The notes beneath the pieces were generated by a model that was not told the DNA's origin, ran no database searches, and saw only the letters and a list, made by a program, of their open reading frames with translations. Shown here piece by piece: positions 1-8,869 of a stretch of DNA of 64,000 bases; position 1 is the stretch's first letter, and each line of letters starts with the position of its first letter. The DNA comes from Cryomorpha sp963748925. Its GTDB lineage: Bacteria; Bacteroidota; Bacteroidia; Flavobacteriales_D; Cryomorphaceae. The DNA lies in NCBI GenBank assembly GCA_963748925.1, contig CAVVKG010000007.1:372001-436000 (forward strand), given 5' to 3'. Made by a program: the position numbers and the translations under genes.

Positions 1-42
1 ACCGATCATCTTCTGCCTTGGTGTTTCTTTTCCTCCAGCCAT
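1..42 (-). CDS. gldM: Gliding motility/T9SS protein GldM, N-terminal fragment
   Basis: Only the first 14 codons lie in the window (MAGGKETPRQKMIG on the minus strand); the gene runs off the left edge. This start is typical of GldM, the periplasm-spanning partner of GldL in the proton-driven T9SS/gliding motor. It lies 36 bp downstream of the gldL stop, in the usual gldK-gldL-gldM order, which supports the call although so little is visible. Confidence 0.8.
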   Translation of the reverse strand, partial: MAGGKETPRQKMIG

Positions 43-78
43 TAATGGTTTCTTTTAAAGTGTGACTAATTCGGAAAA

Positions 79-870
79 TTATGCCTGACGGTTTGCAGGC
101 ATGCTCATTGCAGAAAGCATGTTGCCATAAACCGTATTCAGAGATGAAAGGTTCGTTGCCAATTCAGAAATATTCTCTTTGTAGCGACGAGTATCATCAG
201 CAGAGTCTGCAAGATTCTTCATCAATTCACTAATACCTGAGTACAGTTCAGTTGAAGTTTGCAATTCCTTAAGCTGCATTTCGTACATACCGTTAAGTTG
301 CTCCAAATTCGAAGTCATTTTCTTCAAATGTTGACCAGCACTAGCTCCGTCTGACTGACTTTCAGTAAGTCCCGTAAGGGCTTCTGAAGCTTCCGCATAA
401 GTTGAACTAAGCTTCGACACCTTTTCTGAAGCTCCGCGAAGCGATTCAGTATATTCACCTGTTGCTACTGAAGCATCAGTGATATCGGTGAGTTTTGCTG
501 CTTGAGAGCTTAGATTTCTCATGCCTTCACCCAGACTTGCTAATAGTTCAGGTTCAATCTTAGCATCTTCAAGCATGTGATCTAACTGCTCTGTAAGCGA
601 CCCTTCGTCACGTCCATCTGCGAGAGATTCGCGAGCTGGCTCTCCACTTCTCAACTCTGGATAAACCAAAGACCAATCAATCTCTTCGTGCACCGGCTCA
701 AATGCCGAGAAGAAGAAAATTACTGCCTCTGTACTTAATCCAGCGACCAACATAGGACCTGCTCCAGGCCAGTGTTGTATTTTAAAAAGTGCTCCTACAA
801 TTACTACAGCCGCTCCAATTCCATAGAGTTTGGCCATAAACTTTTTCCATCCTTTGCTACCTGGTTTCAT
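79..870 (-). CDS. gldL: Gliding motility/T9SS motor protein GldL
   Basis: 263 aa inner-membrane protein. Two N-terminal membrane segments (about residues 16-34 and 38-57) are followed by a long cytoplasmic Ser/Thr/Glu-rich helical tail. GldL forms the ring that GldM threads through to convert proton flow into T9SS/gliding work. Charged or polar membrane residues expected for this family are visible: Tyr16, Lys30, His33, Glu48 and Glu58. ATG start. It sits between gldK and gldM as in other Bacteroidota. Length is slightly above the usual 215-250 aa because of the extended tail. Confidence 0.95.
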   Translation of the reverse strand: MKPGSKGWKKFMAKLYGIGAAVVIVGALFKIQHWPGAGPMLVAGLSTEAVIFFFSAFEPVHEEIDWSLVYPELRSGEPARESLADGRDEGSLTEQLDHMLEDAKIEPELLASLGEGMRNLSSQAAKLTDITDASVATGEYTESLRGASEKVSKLSSTYAEASEALTGLTESQSDGASAGQHLKKMTSNLEQLNGMYEMQLKELQTSTELYSGISELMKNLADSADDTRRYKENISELATNLSSLNTVYGNMLSAMSMPANRQA

Positions 871-927
871 TTTTCCTTGCTTTTAAATAATAAATGGTTT
901 TTACTTTGCTAATTTATGTACTTCGAA

Positions 928-2277
928 TTAATTCCAATCCTCAGGGTTTCCGGCTTTACCTCTACCTAGGTAGCTCATTACCGAACGGAAACCGATATAA
1001 CTCTTAGCAGTATCTTGATACTCGAAGGTGCGTGTACCGTTTTGCAGGTAGTACATTACATCCTTCCAGCTACCGCCGCGAATTACTTTTCGTTTTAATG
1101 CTGGCGGGTCATCTGCCAAAGCATCATACTGGTACTCTGAATTTAAATCATGTGAAAACTCATATACTGATTCGTCAAAGGCTGTATTTGTCCATTCGGC
1201 AACGTTCCCTGACATACAGAAGAGTCCGTAACCATTTGGCTCATACGAGCGCACATCAACAGTTTGACATCCATCATCATCAACATAGTCACCGCGCTGT
1301 GGCTTAAAATTAGCCAATGGACAACCAAGTATGTTTCGAATATATGGACCACCCCATGGGTATGGTGCCAAATCAAGTCCTCCGCGAGCAGCGTATTCCC
1401 ACTCAGCTTCAGTTGGCAATCTAAATCGTTGAACAAAGGTTTCACCATTGTTCTGTTTCCATGTAGCTATCAATTGGGTTCGCCACACATTAAAAGCCTT
1501 AGCCTGAGTCCAGGTTACACCAACTACGGGGTAATTGTCATAAGACGGGTGCCAGAAATACATTTCTGTCATTGGCTCATTAAATGCATAAGTAAAGTCA
1601 TGCACCCAAGCCAAAGTATCAGGGTAAACGTTTATTATCTCACGGATTATAAACTGGCTTCTATCAGAGTGTCCCTTTATAGCATTATTCTGTCCTTTGA
1701 TATTTGTGTAAGAAAGATCAAGATCTCGGTTAGCCTTGTTAGCAGCAGCCTTCAAGTCAATCCAATAATACTCAAACTTGAGTTTACGTGTATCAATTTC
1801 TTTACGACGGTAGAAACGCTCATATTCAGGTAGAAAAAGATCGGCAAGTTCTTCCCGCTCATCTTCGCCATTCCAGTCAATATCTTCTTCCCAATTGATG
1901 GTAGGAGGATCAATGATCTCGCCATACTCATCTTCTTCAGTTACGTGCTCACCAATACCGGCCTCACCAAGATATCTGTGGGCAATAGAATCACGCACCC
2001 AATGCACAAACTGGCGGTATTCGTTGTTACTAATTTCGGTGTCATCCATATAGAATGCACTTACAGTAACTCGTTTTCGATTATTAATGTTTGCGTAAGG
2101 AACGTCCTGATCGTCTGGACCCATTACATAACTACCGAAATGAATGTAGTTCATGCCGTAAGGATTGTACTGTATCCAGTCTTCTCTCGGCTGTACTCCA
2201 ACTAGTTCACCTCGATTGCCACCGGCGCAACTCAATAGAGTCGATCCTATGACCAGGAAAAAAATCAAATTTTTCAT
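928..2277 (-). CDS. gldK: Gliding motility/T9SS lipoprotein GldK
   Basis: About 449 aa. A lipoprotein signal ends at LLSC, followed by a formylglycine-generating-enzyme-like (sulfatase-modifying factor) domain over the rest of the protein. Typical motifs are FRLPTEAEWEYAARGG, GNVAEW and the C-terminal VIRGGSW...GFRSV. GldK (PorK) forms the periplasmic/outer-membrane ring of the T9SS with GldN. I chose the ATG that begins the signal peptide (MKNLIFF); an in-frame ATG eight codons upstream, ending at 2301, would put a charged extension in front of the signal. The gene is downstream of porP and upstream of gldL, matching the porP-K-L-M-N order. Confidence 0.93.
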   Translation of the reverse strand: MKNLIFFLVIGSTLLSCAGGNRGELVGVQPREDWIQYNPYGMNYIHFGSYVMGPDDQDVPYANINNRKRVTVSAFYMDDTEISNNEYRQFVHWVRDSIAHRYLGEAGIGEHVTEEDEYGEIIDPPTINWEEDIDWNGEDEREELADLFLPEYERFYRRKEIDTRKLKFEYYWIDLKAAANKANRDLDLSYTNIKGQNNAIKGHSDRSQFIIREIINVYPDTLAWVHDFTYAFNEPMTEMYFWHPSYDNYPVVGVTWTQAKAFNVWRTQLIATWKQNNGETFVQRFRLPTEAEWEYAARGGLDLAPYPWGGPYIRNILGCPLANFKPQRGDYVDDDGCQTVDVRSYEPNGYGLFCMSGNVAEWTNTAFDESVYEFSHDLNSEYQYDALADDPPALKRKVIRGGSWKDVMYYLQNGTRTFEYQDTAKSYIGFRSVMSYLGRGKAGNPEDWN

Positions 2278-2361
2278 ATCGTGCAGGTTATTAATCCTCA
2301 TTTAAAATAATTACAGCAACCGTGGTTTACGGCTTTTTATCCAAGATGGTTTCAAGTTCTT

Positions 2362-3325
2362 TTATAAAAACCGTGGGTTTTTGTAAACCCGATTTGGTAA
2401 AGGTTTAGCAATCTTCAAACAGTAGCTTAGCATAAGTTCATGACTGCCACTACTGTAGTTGTTAAGTTCTGAAGTTGTTAAGTCATATGAATACCCTATT
2501 CTCAGTGTGCTCTTTCCACTAGGAAATTCATATTGATAACCCGCCATTGGAGCAATGGCATCTTCAAGCCTGTAGCTTACCCCAAACCAAAAAGTGTTGG
2601 CATACATAACGGTAGCATTTACATCTAATTGTGTAGAGGCCAAATCTGTTTTCGCCAAAACGTGTGGCGTAAGCTTCAGTTGAGGCGTAAGATCAAAGTT
2701 ATAGCCTGCCATAAAGTAGAGATGACGGGCTACCTGAATATTCATTTCCGAAAGATCTCCCTCATTAAGGTGAACCACAGAAGCCCCAACATAATACTTT
2801 GGATTATATAGATATGCACCAAATGATGCATCAAAAACAGTTGCGTTTTGATCTCCAACAGGAATACCACCATCACCCAAACCTGTACCTATCCCAGCAT
2901 TTACCATTTGAATTGTAATCGTAAGCTACCCAATCATAGTTTAAGGCACTGCTAATAACACCAACAGAAACTCCAAGACCAAGCCTTGTAGAACCACCTA
3001 ATTTAAGGTGATATGCATAAGACAACCTCGCTGAAGTAGTGGTTTGAGGACCTATTTCGTCAAGCATAACACTCAATCCTACACCACTCTTAATAGAAGA
3101 TATAGGAGCAGAAAGGTTTAAGAGCGCTGTATTAGGCTGACCTTCAAAACCTGACCATTGCTGGCGACCAAGAAGCGTAGCACAAATGGCATCCTGACTT
3201 CCCGCAGAACCCGGGTTTATAGAAAGCCGATCATACATAAATTGGGTAAATTGTGGATCCTGTTGTCCAAAAAGGCTTGCAGAACCGAGGCTCGCAGCGA
3301 TTAAAAGAAGGTAAATTTTTTTCAT
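2362..3325 (-). CDS. porP: PorP/SprF-family T9SS outer-membrane protein, reading frame interrupted
   Basis: The sequence encodes an N-terminal part (3325 down to about 2905: signal peptide, then QDPQFTQFMYDRLSINPGSAGS, the family start) and a C-terminal beta-barrel part (from MVNAGIGTGLGDGG to the stop at 2362). They are in different frames. Skipping one base near 2900-2906 joins them into a 320 aa protein, a normal PorP/SprF length. The family is an outer-membrane component that anchors SprB-type adhesins and works with the T9SS ring. It lies directly upstream of gldK. A single inserted base is more likely a sequence error than real decay, because both halves keep full coding quality. Confidence 0.85.
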
Positions 3326-3339
3326 GCAATTAAATGGTT

Positions 3340-3375
3340 TCTTTAACTAAAATAACCCCTTTTTTGGGGTCATTT
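3340..3375 (-). terminator. GC-rich hairpin between ureohydrolase-like gene and porP
   Basis: On the minus strand the arms ACCCC and GGGGT enclose a loop of six A, followed by TATTTTAG. It lies about 130 bp downstream of the ureohydrolase-like gene stop and upstream of porP. It could be a weak terminator for the upstream gene or a leader hairpin for porP; the T-run is poor, so the role is uncertain. Confidence 0.35.
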
Positions 3376-3496
3376 GGTGCTAAGATCGATGCTAAAATAG
3401 CTAAATTCTTAAACTGACAAAAATTTTTAACGAAGTAGTTTAGAAGTAGGGTTTATAATTTCGAACGTGGAAAGGATTCCTAAGCCTTAAAAAACG

Positions 3497-4666
3497 TTAA
3501 CCCAACTTCTGATATGTGCGCCACCACATGTCAGGGACATCTCCCCTTCCTGCTTGCTCATAATCACTGTAACTACATGGTACTAAGTGATGTCTACCTA
3601 ATTTTCCCTGTGCTCCACCCGTATAAGGTACGTTCATCCACCACTTATCCGTACGCTTACTTTTGTAAAAAATCATCTCATCTTTACCGTCCGGAAGGTG
3701 CACTTTATACTCCAAAAAGTTTTTTTTGCTGAATAGTGGAAATTCACGTTGACGGTAGCAAAATCCGTCAATTGTACACCAAACCATCTGGGCCAAAAGC
3801 ATCGCCGTTTGCCTTAACGGATCTAGCGACACATCATAGTTATAGAAACCTATAGAAGTAGTCTTATCACTTATGCCGGCATATCGAGCCAATTGGCAAG
3901 CTTGCTCCCCTGTAAATCCATTTGGCTGGGCAGAACCGGGAGCGGCAGAATTTCGAATAGCTCCCACATCGAAGCTAACAATATCTGCATTCCGCAAAAG
4001 CGGCTCTGTGGTTTTAAAATCAGAAACCAAAGAGCCAAGCCGGTGTGCATCAAAGAATAATTTTTCAATTAGCGAAAGACTGGCCGGATCCGACAGATAT
4101 GTTTGATATCCCAAAATACTTAAGTTGAAGAGGTAGCTGGGGTCGTGCAACACTATTTTGCTTAAGTAATTAGAAGGAGAAATCTCATCTCTAAATTCGC
4201 CTAAGTCTATGGAAGAATCAATCACGGCCAGATTAACAGTAGATTCCAACACCTCGTAAGCCGCGTAATTTGCAAAAGTAATTTCTTGAGATCCCCCGAG
4301 AATAATAACGGCGATATTTCTGTCGATGACACTTTTGACAACCATTTTTACAGCATGATCGGTATCATAAGGAGTAGCCCCTGCAGAAATATTACCCAAA
4401 TCCACAATTTTGATATTCGGTCCATGGTGGTAAAGCGTTAAGAGCTTTTCGCGAATAGCATTTGGAGCTGATGCGATGGAATCATTATCTGCGCGCCGGG
4501 CTTCCTCCACACCGAGCAATACAACATCTACACCTTCTAAATCCGGAAAATGGCCAGGCCTGTGCAGATCAATAAAATTGGCCAATAATTCCGGAGAACT
4601 CCCTTCCGGAGGAGTCGGCATATCCACCGGTTGCAGCAGATATGCAAAATCGTCAGTCCAATCCAT
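3497..4666 (-). CDS. Ureohydrolase (arginase/formimidoylglutamase)-fold protein with degenerate metal site
   Basis: 389 aa, clearly of the arginase/agmatinase/formimidoylglutamase fold, and a common neighbour of topA and gldK in Flavobacteriales. Of the six manganese ligands known in arginase, three appear lost: the GGDH histidine is Gln (GGSQE, residues 124-128), the DAHTD histidine is Ser (DSSID, 150-154), and the second Asp of SFDVD is Gly (SFDVG, 231-235). Asp150, Asp154 and Asp233 remain. Such a protein is unlikely to hold the usual two-metal centre, so a hydrolase activity should not be assumed. It ends in a basic/aromatic tail. ATG start 11 bp downstream of the topA stop, so probably co-transcribed with topA. 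Confidence 0.75.
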   Translation of the reverse strand: MDWTDDFAYLLQPVDMPTPPEGSSPELLANFIDLHRPGHFPDLEGVDVVLLGVEEARRADNDSIASAPNAIREKLLTLYHHGPNIKIVDLGNISAGATPYDTDHAVKMVVKSVIDRNIAVIILGGSQEITFANYAAYEVLESTVNLAVIDSSIDLGEFRDEISPSNYLSKIVLHDPSYLFNLSILGYQTYLSDPASLSLIEKLFFDAHRLGSLVSDFKTTEPLLRNADIVSFDVGAIRNSAAPGSAQPNGFTGEQACQLARYAGISDKTTSIGFYNYDVSLDPLRQTAMLLAQMVWCTIDGFCYRQREFPLFSKKNFLEYKVHLPDGKDEMIFYKSKRTDKWWMNVPYTGGAQGKLGRHHLVPCSYSDYEQAGRGDVPDMWWRTYQKLG

Positions 4667-4677
4667 ACTCTAGAACC

Positions 4678-7092
4678 TTATTTTTTCTTAGTCGACTTTT
4701 TGGTTGCCTTTTTCTTGGCAGGTGCCTTTTTCGTTGCTGCTTTCTTAGCGCCTGTGGTCGAAGCCGATTTTTTAGGAAACCTACCGCCTTTTTTCTCAGG
4801 TGCCTCTTTAATAATCTTCATGCAATCTTCATAGCTAAGCTCTGTCGGCTCAACATCCTTTGGAAGCTTGTAATTCGTTTTCCCTACTTTTAAATAAGGT
4901 CCCCAACGACCGTTGAGAAGCTGCATGTCTTCATCTTCATCAAAAGTCTTGATGAGCTTTTCACGATCTGCTTTTCGCTTTGCTTCAATTACTTCTATCG
5001 ATCTGTCCAGATTAATGCTAAGTGGATCATCACCATCTGCTTCTTTGATACTGTAAAATGCGCCTTTGTGGCGAAGGTATGGTCCGAAACGACCAATTGC
5101 TGCAGTTACATCTACATCTTCATACTGCCCTACTTTTCGCGGAAGCTTAAATAAATCAAGCGCTTCTTCCAGTGTAATGCTGGTAATACTTTGGTCTTTT
5201 TGAAGACTTGCAAACTGTGGTTTCTCTTCATCGTCGGGGCTACCAATCTGAACCATTGGTCCATATCTACCGATACGCGCAATAATAGGCTTGCCTGTTT
5301 TAGGGTCGTCGCCAAGCTGCCGCTCACCGGATGCCCGGTCGCTATTCTCTGCTACATCTTCAAGACTTTCATTAAACCCAGTGTAGAAGTTTTTAAGCAT
5401 GGCCGTCCACTTCAGGGCGCCTTCAGCGATATCATCAAATTGCTTCTCTACAGATGCCGTGAAATCGTAATTCATGATTTTTTCAAAATTCTCAACGAGA
5501 AAATCATTTACAACGATACCAATATCTGTAGGAAAGAGTTTTGATTTCTCTGCTCCTGTATTTTCTGTTTCTACAGATTCATTCAATCCTTTATTATCGA
5601 GCGTAATCAAGTTATACTGTCTCGTGTGTCCTTCTCTATCTTCTTTTACCACGTAGCCACGCTTTTGCACAGTACTGATGGTTGGTGCATAGGTAGAAGG
5701 ACGGCCAATACCCAACTCTTCGAGTTTCTTAACCAGGCTCGCCTCAGTATACCTCGGAGGATGGTTACTAAAACGCTGCGTAGCTGTAATGATCTTTCTC
5801 TCCAGCGCATCACCTTTTTTCATTTCCGGCAACAATCCTTCAGCCTCTTTCTCCTCATTATCATCATCAGTTCCCTCCATATATACTTTTAGGAAACCAT
5901 CGAACTTAATAACCTCACCGCGGCCGATAAAATTTGAAATGTCAAGTATCGAATCTCCCTTCGCAGCAATGGTAACTTTCGTTTTTTCCAGCTGCGCATC
6001 TGCCATTTGTGATGCCAGAGTTCTTTTCCATATCAAATCATACAAGCGTTGCGCGCTGCTATCGCCTTTCACCGATTTGCGCGACATATCAACCGGGCGA
6101 ATTGCCTCGTGAGCTTCCTGCGCACCCTTGCTCTTAGTTGAAAATTTTCTTGGTTTTGAATACTCAGAACCATAGCTTGAAGTAATCTCTGCTTTGGCAG
6201 CATTCACAGCTGTATCCGAAAGATTCAAACTATCGGTACGCATATATGTAATGTTACCTTCTTCGTATAGTTTTTGCGCTACCGTCATGGTGCGGGCTAC
6301 TGAGAAACCAAGCTTACGGCCGGCTTCCTGTTGCAAAGTAGAAGTGGTAAATGGTGCTGCAGGCGATTTTTTTGCCGGCTTCACTTCCAAATCACCAACG
6401 CTAAAGTCGGCTTTTACACAGGCCTGCATGTATTCGCGCGCTTCCTCAACAGTTTTAAAACGTTTTGAAAGTTCGGCTTTAAATGCTTTTCCTTTTATAT
6501 CAAAGACACCGGTTACCCTATAAGATACTTCTTCTGTAAAATTCTGAATATCCCTTTCACGCTCTACGATCAATCGCACTGTAACAGACTGCACACGTCC
6601 TGCGCTAAGCGAAGGCTTAATCTTTTTCCATAAAATAGGCGAAATTCCAAATCCCACCAGCCTGTCAAGAATTCTACGCGCCTGCTGAGCATCTACCAAT
6701 CGGTAATCTATCTTCCTTGGATTTTCAATCGCCTTGTCTATAGCACTCTTGGTAATCTCATGAAAAACAATTCGCTTGGTGTCCTTATCTTTCAAATTCA
6801 GAGATTCCTCCAGGTGCCATGAAATAGCTTCTCCCTCGCGGTCCTCATCAGTCGCCAGCCACACCACATCGCTTTTCTTAACCAATGCCTTTAACTCGGC
6901 AATTACTTTCACCTTATCCGGCGAGACCTCATATTCGGGTTCAAAATTATTATCAACATCAACCGAAAGACCTTTCTTTTTAAGATCGCGTACATGACCA
7001 AAACTCGACTTTACAGTAAAATCTTTACCTAGAAATCCTTCTATAGTTTTTGCCTTGGCGGGTGACTCAACGATTACTAAGTTCTTTGACAT
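4678..7092 (-). CDS. topA: DNA topoisomerase I (type IA)
   Basis: 804 aa. The TOPRIM domain is at the N-terminus (Glu9 in VIVESPAKAKT; TDEDREGE at 81-88). The central type IA core carries the active-site Tyr283 in NITYMRTDS, followed by topoisomerase C-terminal repeats (GRYGPMVQIG, GRFGPYLRHKG, RWGPYLKVGK). The last 35 residues are a Lys/Ala tail typical of Bacteroidota TopA and probably bind DNA. No four-cysteine zinc fingers are seen. The enzyme relaxes negative supercoils. ATG start. Transcribed divergently from miaB across a 212 bp gap. Confidence 0.97.
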   Translation of the reverse strand: MSKNLVIVESPAKAKTIEGFLGKDFTVKSSFGHVRDLKKKGLSVDVDNNFEPEYEVSPDKVKVIAELKALVKKSDVVWLATDEDREGEAISWHLEESLNLKDKDTKRIVFHEITKSAIDKAIENPRKIDYRLVDAQQARRILDRLVGFGISPILWKKIKPSLSAGRVQSVTVRLIVERERDIQNFTEEVSYRVTGVFDIKGKAFKAELSKRFKTVEEAREYMQACVKADFSVGDLEVKPAKKSPAAPFTTSTLQQEAGRKLGFSVARTMTVAQKLYEEGNITYMRTDSLNLSDTAVNAAKAEITSSYGSEYSKPRKFSTKSKGAQEAHEAIRPVDMSRKSVKGDSSAQRLYDLIWKRTLASQMADAQLEKTKVTIAAKGDSILDISNFIGRGEVIKFDGFLKVYMEGTDDDNEEKEAEGLLPEMKKGDALERKIITATQRFSNHPPRYTEASLVKKLEELGIGRPSTYAPTISTVQKRGYVVKEDREGHTRQYNLITLDNKGLNESVETENTGAEKSKLFPTDIGIVVNDFLVENFEKIMNYDFTASVEKQFDDIAEGALKWTAMLKNFYTGFNESLEDVAENSDRASGERQLGDDPKTGKPIIARIGRYGPMVQIGSPDDEEKPQFASLQKDQSITSITLEEALDLFKLPRKVGQYEDVDVTAAIGRFGPYLRHKGAFYSIKEADGDDPLSINLDRSIEVIEAKRKADREKLIKTFDEDEDMQLLNGRWGPYLKVGKTNYKLPKDVEPTELSYEDCMKIIKEAPEKKGGRFPKKSASTTGAKKAATKKAPAKKKATKKSTKKK

Positions 7093-7250
7093 ATTAGGAG
7101 TGTTTTCGGGTGTGAATTCGAGATATTCTCTCGCACAAAGTAAAGCACTTTAATTTTAACTGCGGAGAAATATGATAGCGGAGTAGAAAGAATCCTCTAA
7201 ATGAAGTGGTTAAATTATTCATTTTCAACGCCTCAAAATCAACGTGTCAT

Positions 7251-7283
7251 TTTGGCAGAACCCATTAAAAATCTTTATCTTTG
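7251..7283 (+). promoter_or_regulatory. Bacteroidota-type promoter for miaB
   Basis: TTTG at 7251-7254 is followed after 21 bp by TATCTTTG at 7276-7283. This matches the Bacteroidota housekeeping pattern (TTTG, 19-21 bp, TAnnTTTG). The expected transcript start near 7290 leaves a leader of about 15 nt before the miaB ATG. Confidence 0.7.
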
Positions 7284-7304
7284 CCGCTTTAATCAAAGAT
7301 ATTT

Positions 7305-8732
7305 ATGCTTAGCGAATCAAATAAGGTATTAGACGAAACTCGTCAGGGAGAGGCTACAATTGTAGAAAGTGAAGTAAAGAAAAATGGCAAGAAACTCTAT
7401 TTGGAAAGCTATGGCTGCCAGATGAATTTTGCCGATAGCGAGATCGTTGCGTCTATTCTAGCCAAAGAAGGTTATGAAACGACGCGAAACGCTGAGGAAG
7501 CTAATTTGGTTTTACTCAATACTTGCTCCATCCGCGATAACGCAGAGCAACGTGTGCGCAACAGACTGAATCATTTTAATGGTATCAAAAAGCGCAATCC
7601 CGATTTTTTAATTGGTGTGCTGGGATGCATGGCCGAGCGATTAAAATCACAGTTGCTTGAAGAAGAGCAGCTTGTAGATATGGTTGTAGGCCCTGATGCG
7701 TATCGCGATCTTCCCGGACTAATTGAAGAAGTTACAGATGGCCGCAAGGCTGTGAATGTTTTGCTTTCGCGGGAAGAGACGTATGCGGAGATTAATCCAA
7801 TAAGACTTAATAGCAATGGTGTTACAGCTTTCATTTCTATTATGCGAGGTTGCGACAATATGTGTGCTTTCTGCGTTGTGCCATTTACGCGTGGCCGCGA
7901 ACGTAGCCGGGATCCGGAATCGATTGTACGCGAAGCGGCTTATCTTTTTCAAGAAGGCTATCGCGAGGTAACTCTTCTTGGTCAAAACGTGGATTCGTAC
8001 CGCTGGAACATTTCCAAAAAGGGAGAAGTTACCGATCCGAATAAGGAAACCGTAAACTTTGCCCAGCTTATGGAAAAAGTGGCTTTGGTAAATCCTGAGT
8101 TGCGGATTCGCTTCTCCACTTCGCATCCAAAAGACATGACTGACGATGTGCTTCACACCATGGCGAAGTACAAGAATATTTGCGAGTACATTCACCTGCC
8201 GGTGCAGAGTGGAAGTACCGAAGTGCTTAAGCGAATGAATCGTGGTTATACGCGCGAATGGTATATGAATAGAATAGATGCCATCCGCCGAATTATGCCT
8301 GATTGCGCAATAAGCACAGATATGATAAGCGGTTTTTGCGGCGAGACCGATGCCGACCATGCTGATACAATCTCGATTATGAAAGAGATTGATTACGAGT
8401 ACGCTTATATGTTTAAATATTCTGAGCGACCAAAAACACTGGCCGAGAGAAAATTTGAAGATGATGTGCCCGAAGAGGTAAAGCAGGCGAGATTAGAAGA
8501 AGTTGTTGCGGTGCAAAGAGCGAGTTCGCTAAAGCGAAACCTTGAAAGTGTAGGAAAGACTTATGAGGTGCTGGTAGAAGGCGTTTCAAAAAAATCTGAC
8601 AAACAAATGTTTGGACGCAACAGCCAGAATGCAGTTATCATTTTTGACAAAGCGGATTATAAACCAGGGATGTACCTGAACGTTAGAGTCAATGATTGTA
8701 CTTCGGCAACTCTCTTTGGAGAAGTAGTTTAA
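7305..8732 (+). CDS. miaB: tRNA-2-methylthio-N6-dimethylallyladenosine synthase MiaB
   Basis: 475 aa radical-SAM methylthiotransferase that modifies A37 of tRNAs reading UNN codons. The N-terminal UPF0004 domain supplies Cys38, Cys74 and Cys108 for the auxiliary cluster. The radical-SAM motif RGCDNMCAFC gives Cys183, Cys187 and Cys190. A C-terminal TRAM domain follows (about 410-475). The first 28 residues are a variable extension. ATG start just downstream of a good promoter. Length and motifs match MiaB rather than MtaB or RimO. Confidence 0.96.
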   Translation: MLSESNKVLDETRQGEATIVESEVKKNGKKLYLESYGCQMNFADSEIVASILAKEGYETTRNAEEANLVLLNTCSIRDNAEQRVRNRLNHFNGIKKRNPDFLIGVLGCMAERLKSQLLEEEQLVDMVVGPDAYRDLPGLIEEVTDGRKAVNVLLSREETYAEINPIRLNSNGVTAFISIMRGCDNMCAFCVVPFTRGRERSRDPESIVREAAYLFQEGYREVTLLGQNVDSYRWNISKKGEVTDPNKETVNFAQLMEKVALVNPELRIRFSTSHPKDMTDDVLHTMAKYKNICEYIHLPVQSGSTEVLKRMNRGYTREWYMNRIDAIRRIMPDCAISTDMISGFCGETDADHADTISIMKEIDYEYAYMFKYSERPKTLAERKFEDDVPEEVKQARLEEVVAVQRASSLKRNLESVGKTYEVLVEGVSKKSDKQMFGRNSQNAVIIFDKADYKPGMYLNVRVNDCTSATLFGEVV

Positions 8733-8829
8733 TGAATTATCAATGTGTGAATGGTGAAAGTGTGAATTTACGAATGAGGTGTGTGGGGTTTGAGAGTTTC
8801 GTCCACCAAACTTCGAAACACTTAGCACC

Positions 8830-8852
8830 CACCCTGAATCAAGTTCAGGGTG
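8830..8852. repeat. Perfect 9-bp inverted repeat after miaB
   Basis: Arms CACCCTGAA and TTCAGGGTG with a 5-nt loop lie in the 137 bp gap between miaB and the sigma-54 activator gene. No T-run follows, so it is not a classical terminator; it may stop or stabilise the miaB transcript, or be a copy of a dispersed palindrome. Confidence 0.5.
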
Positions 8853-8869
8853 ACTACTAAAAACCAGTA

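Noticed and set aside
1264..1833. 189-codon plus-strand frame opposite gldK
   Set aside because: It lies fully antisense to a well-supported gene, lacks any family motif and its composition follows the gldK codons. Shadow of gldK.
2873..2907. porP as two separate genes
   Set aside because: The two frames overlap by 35 bp at the break and rejoin by one base into a standard-length PorP/SprF protein, so they are one gene.
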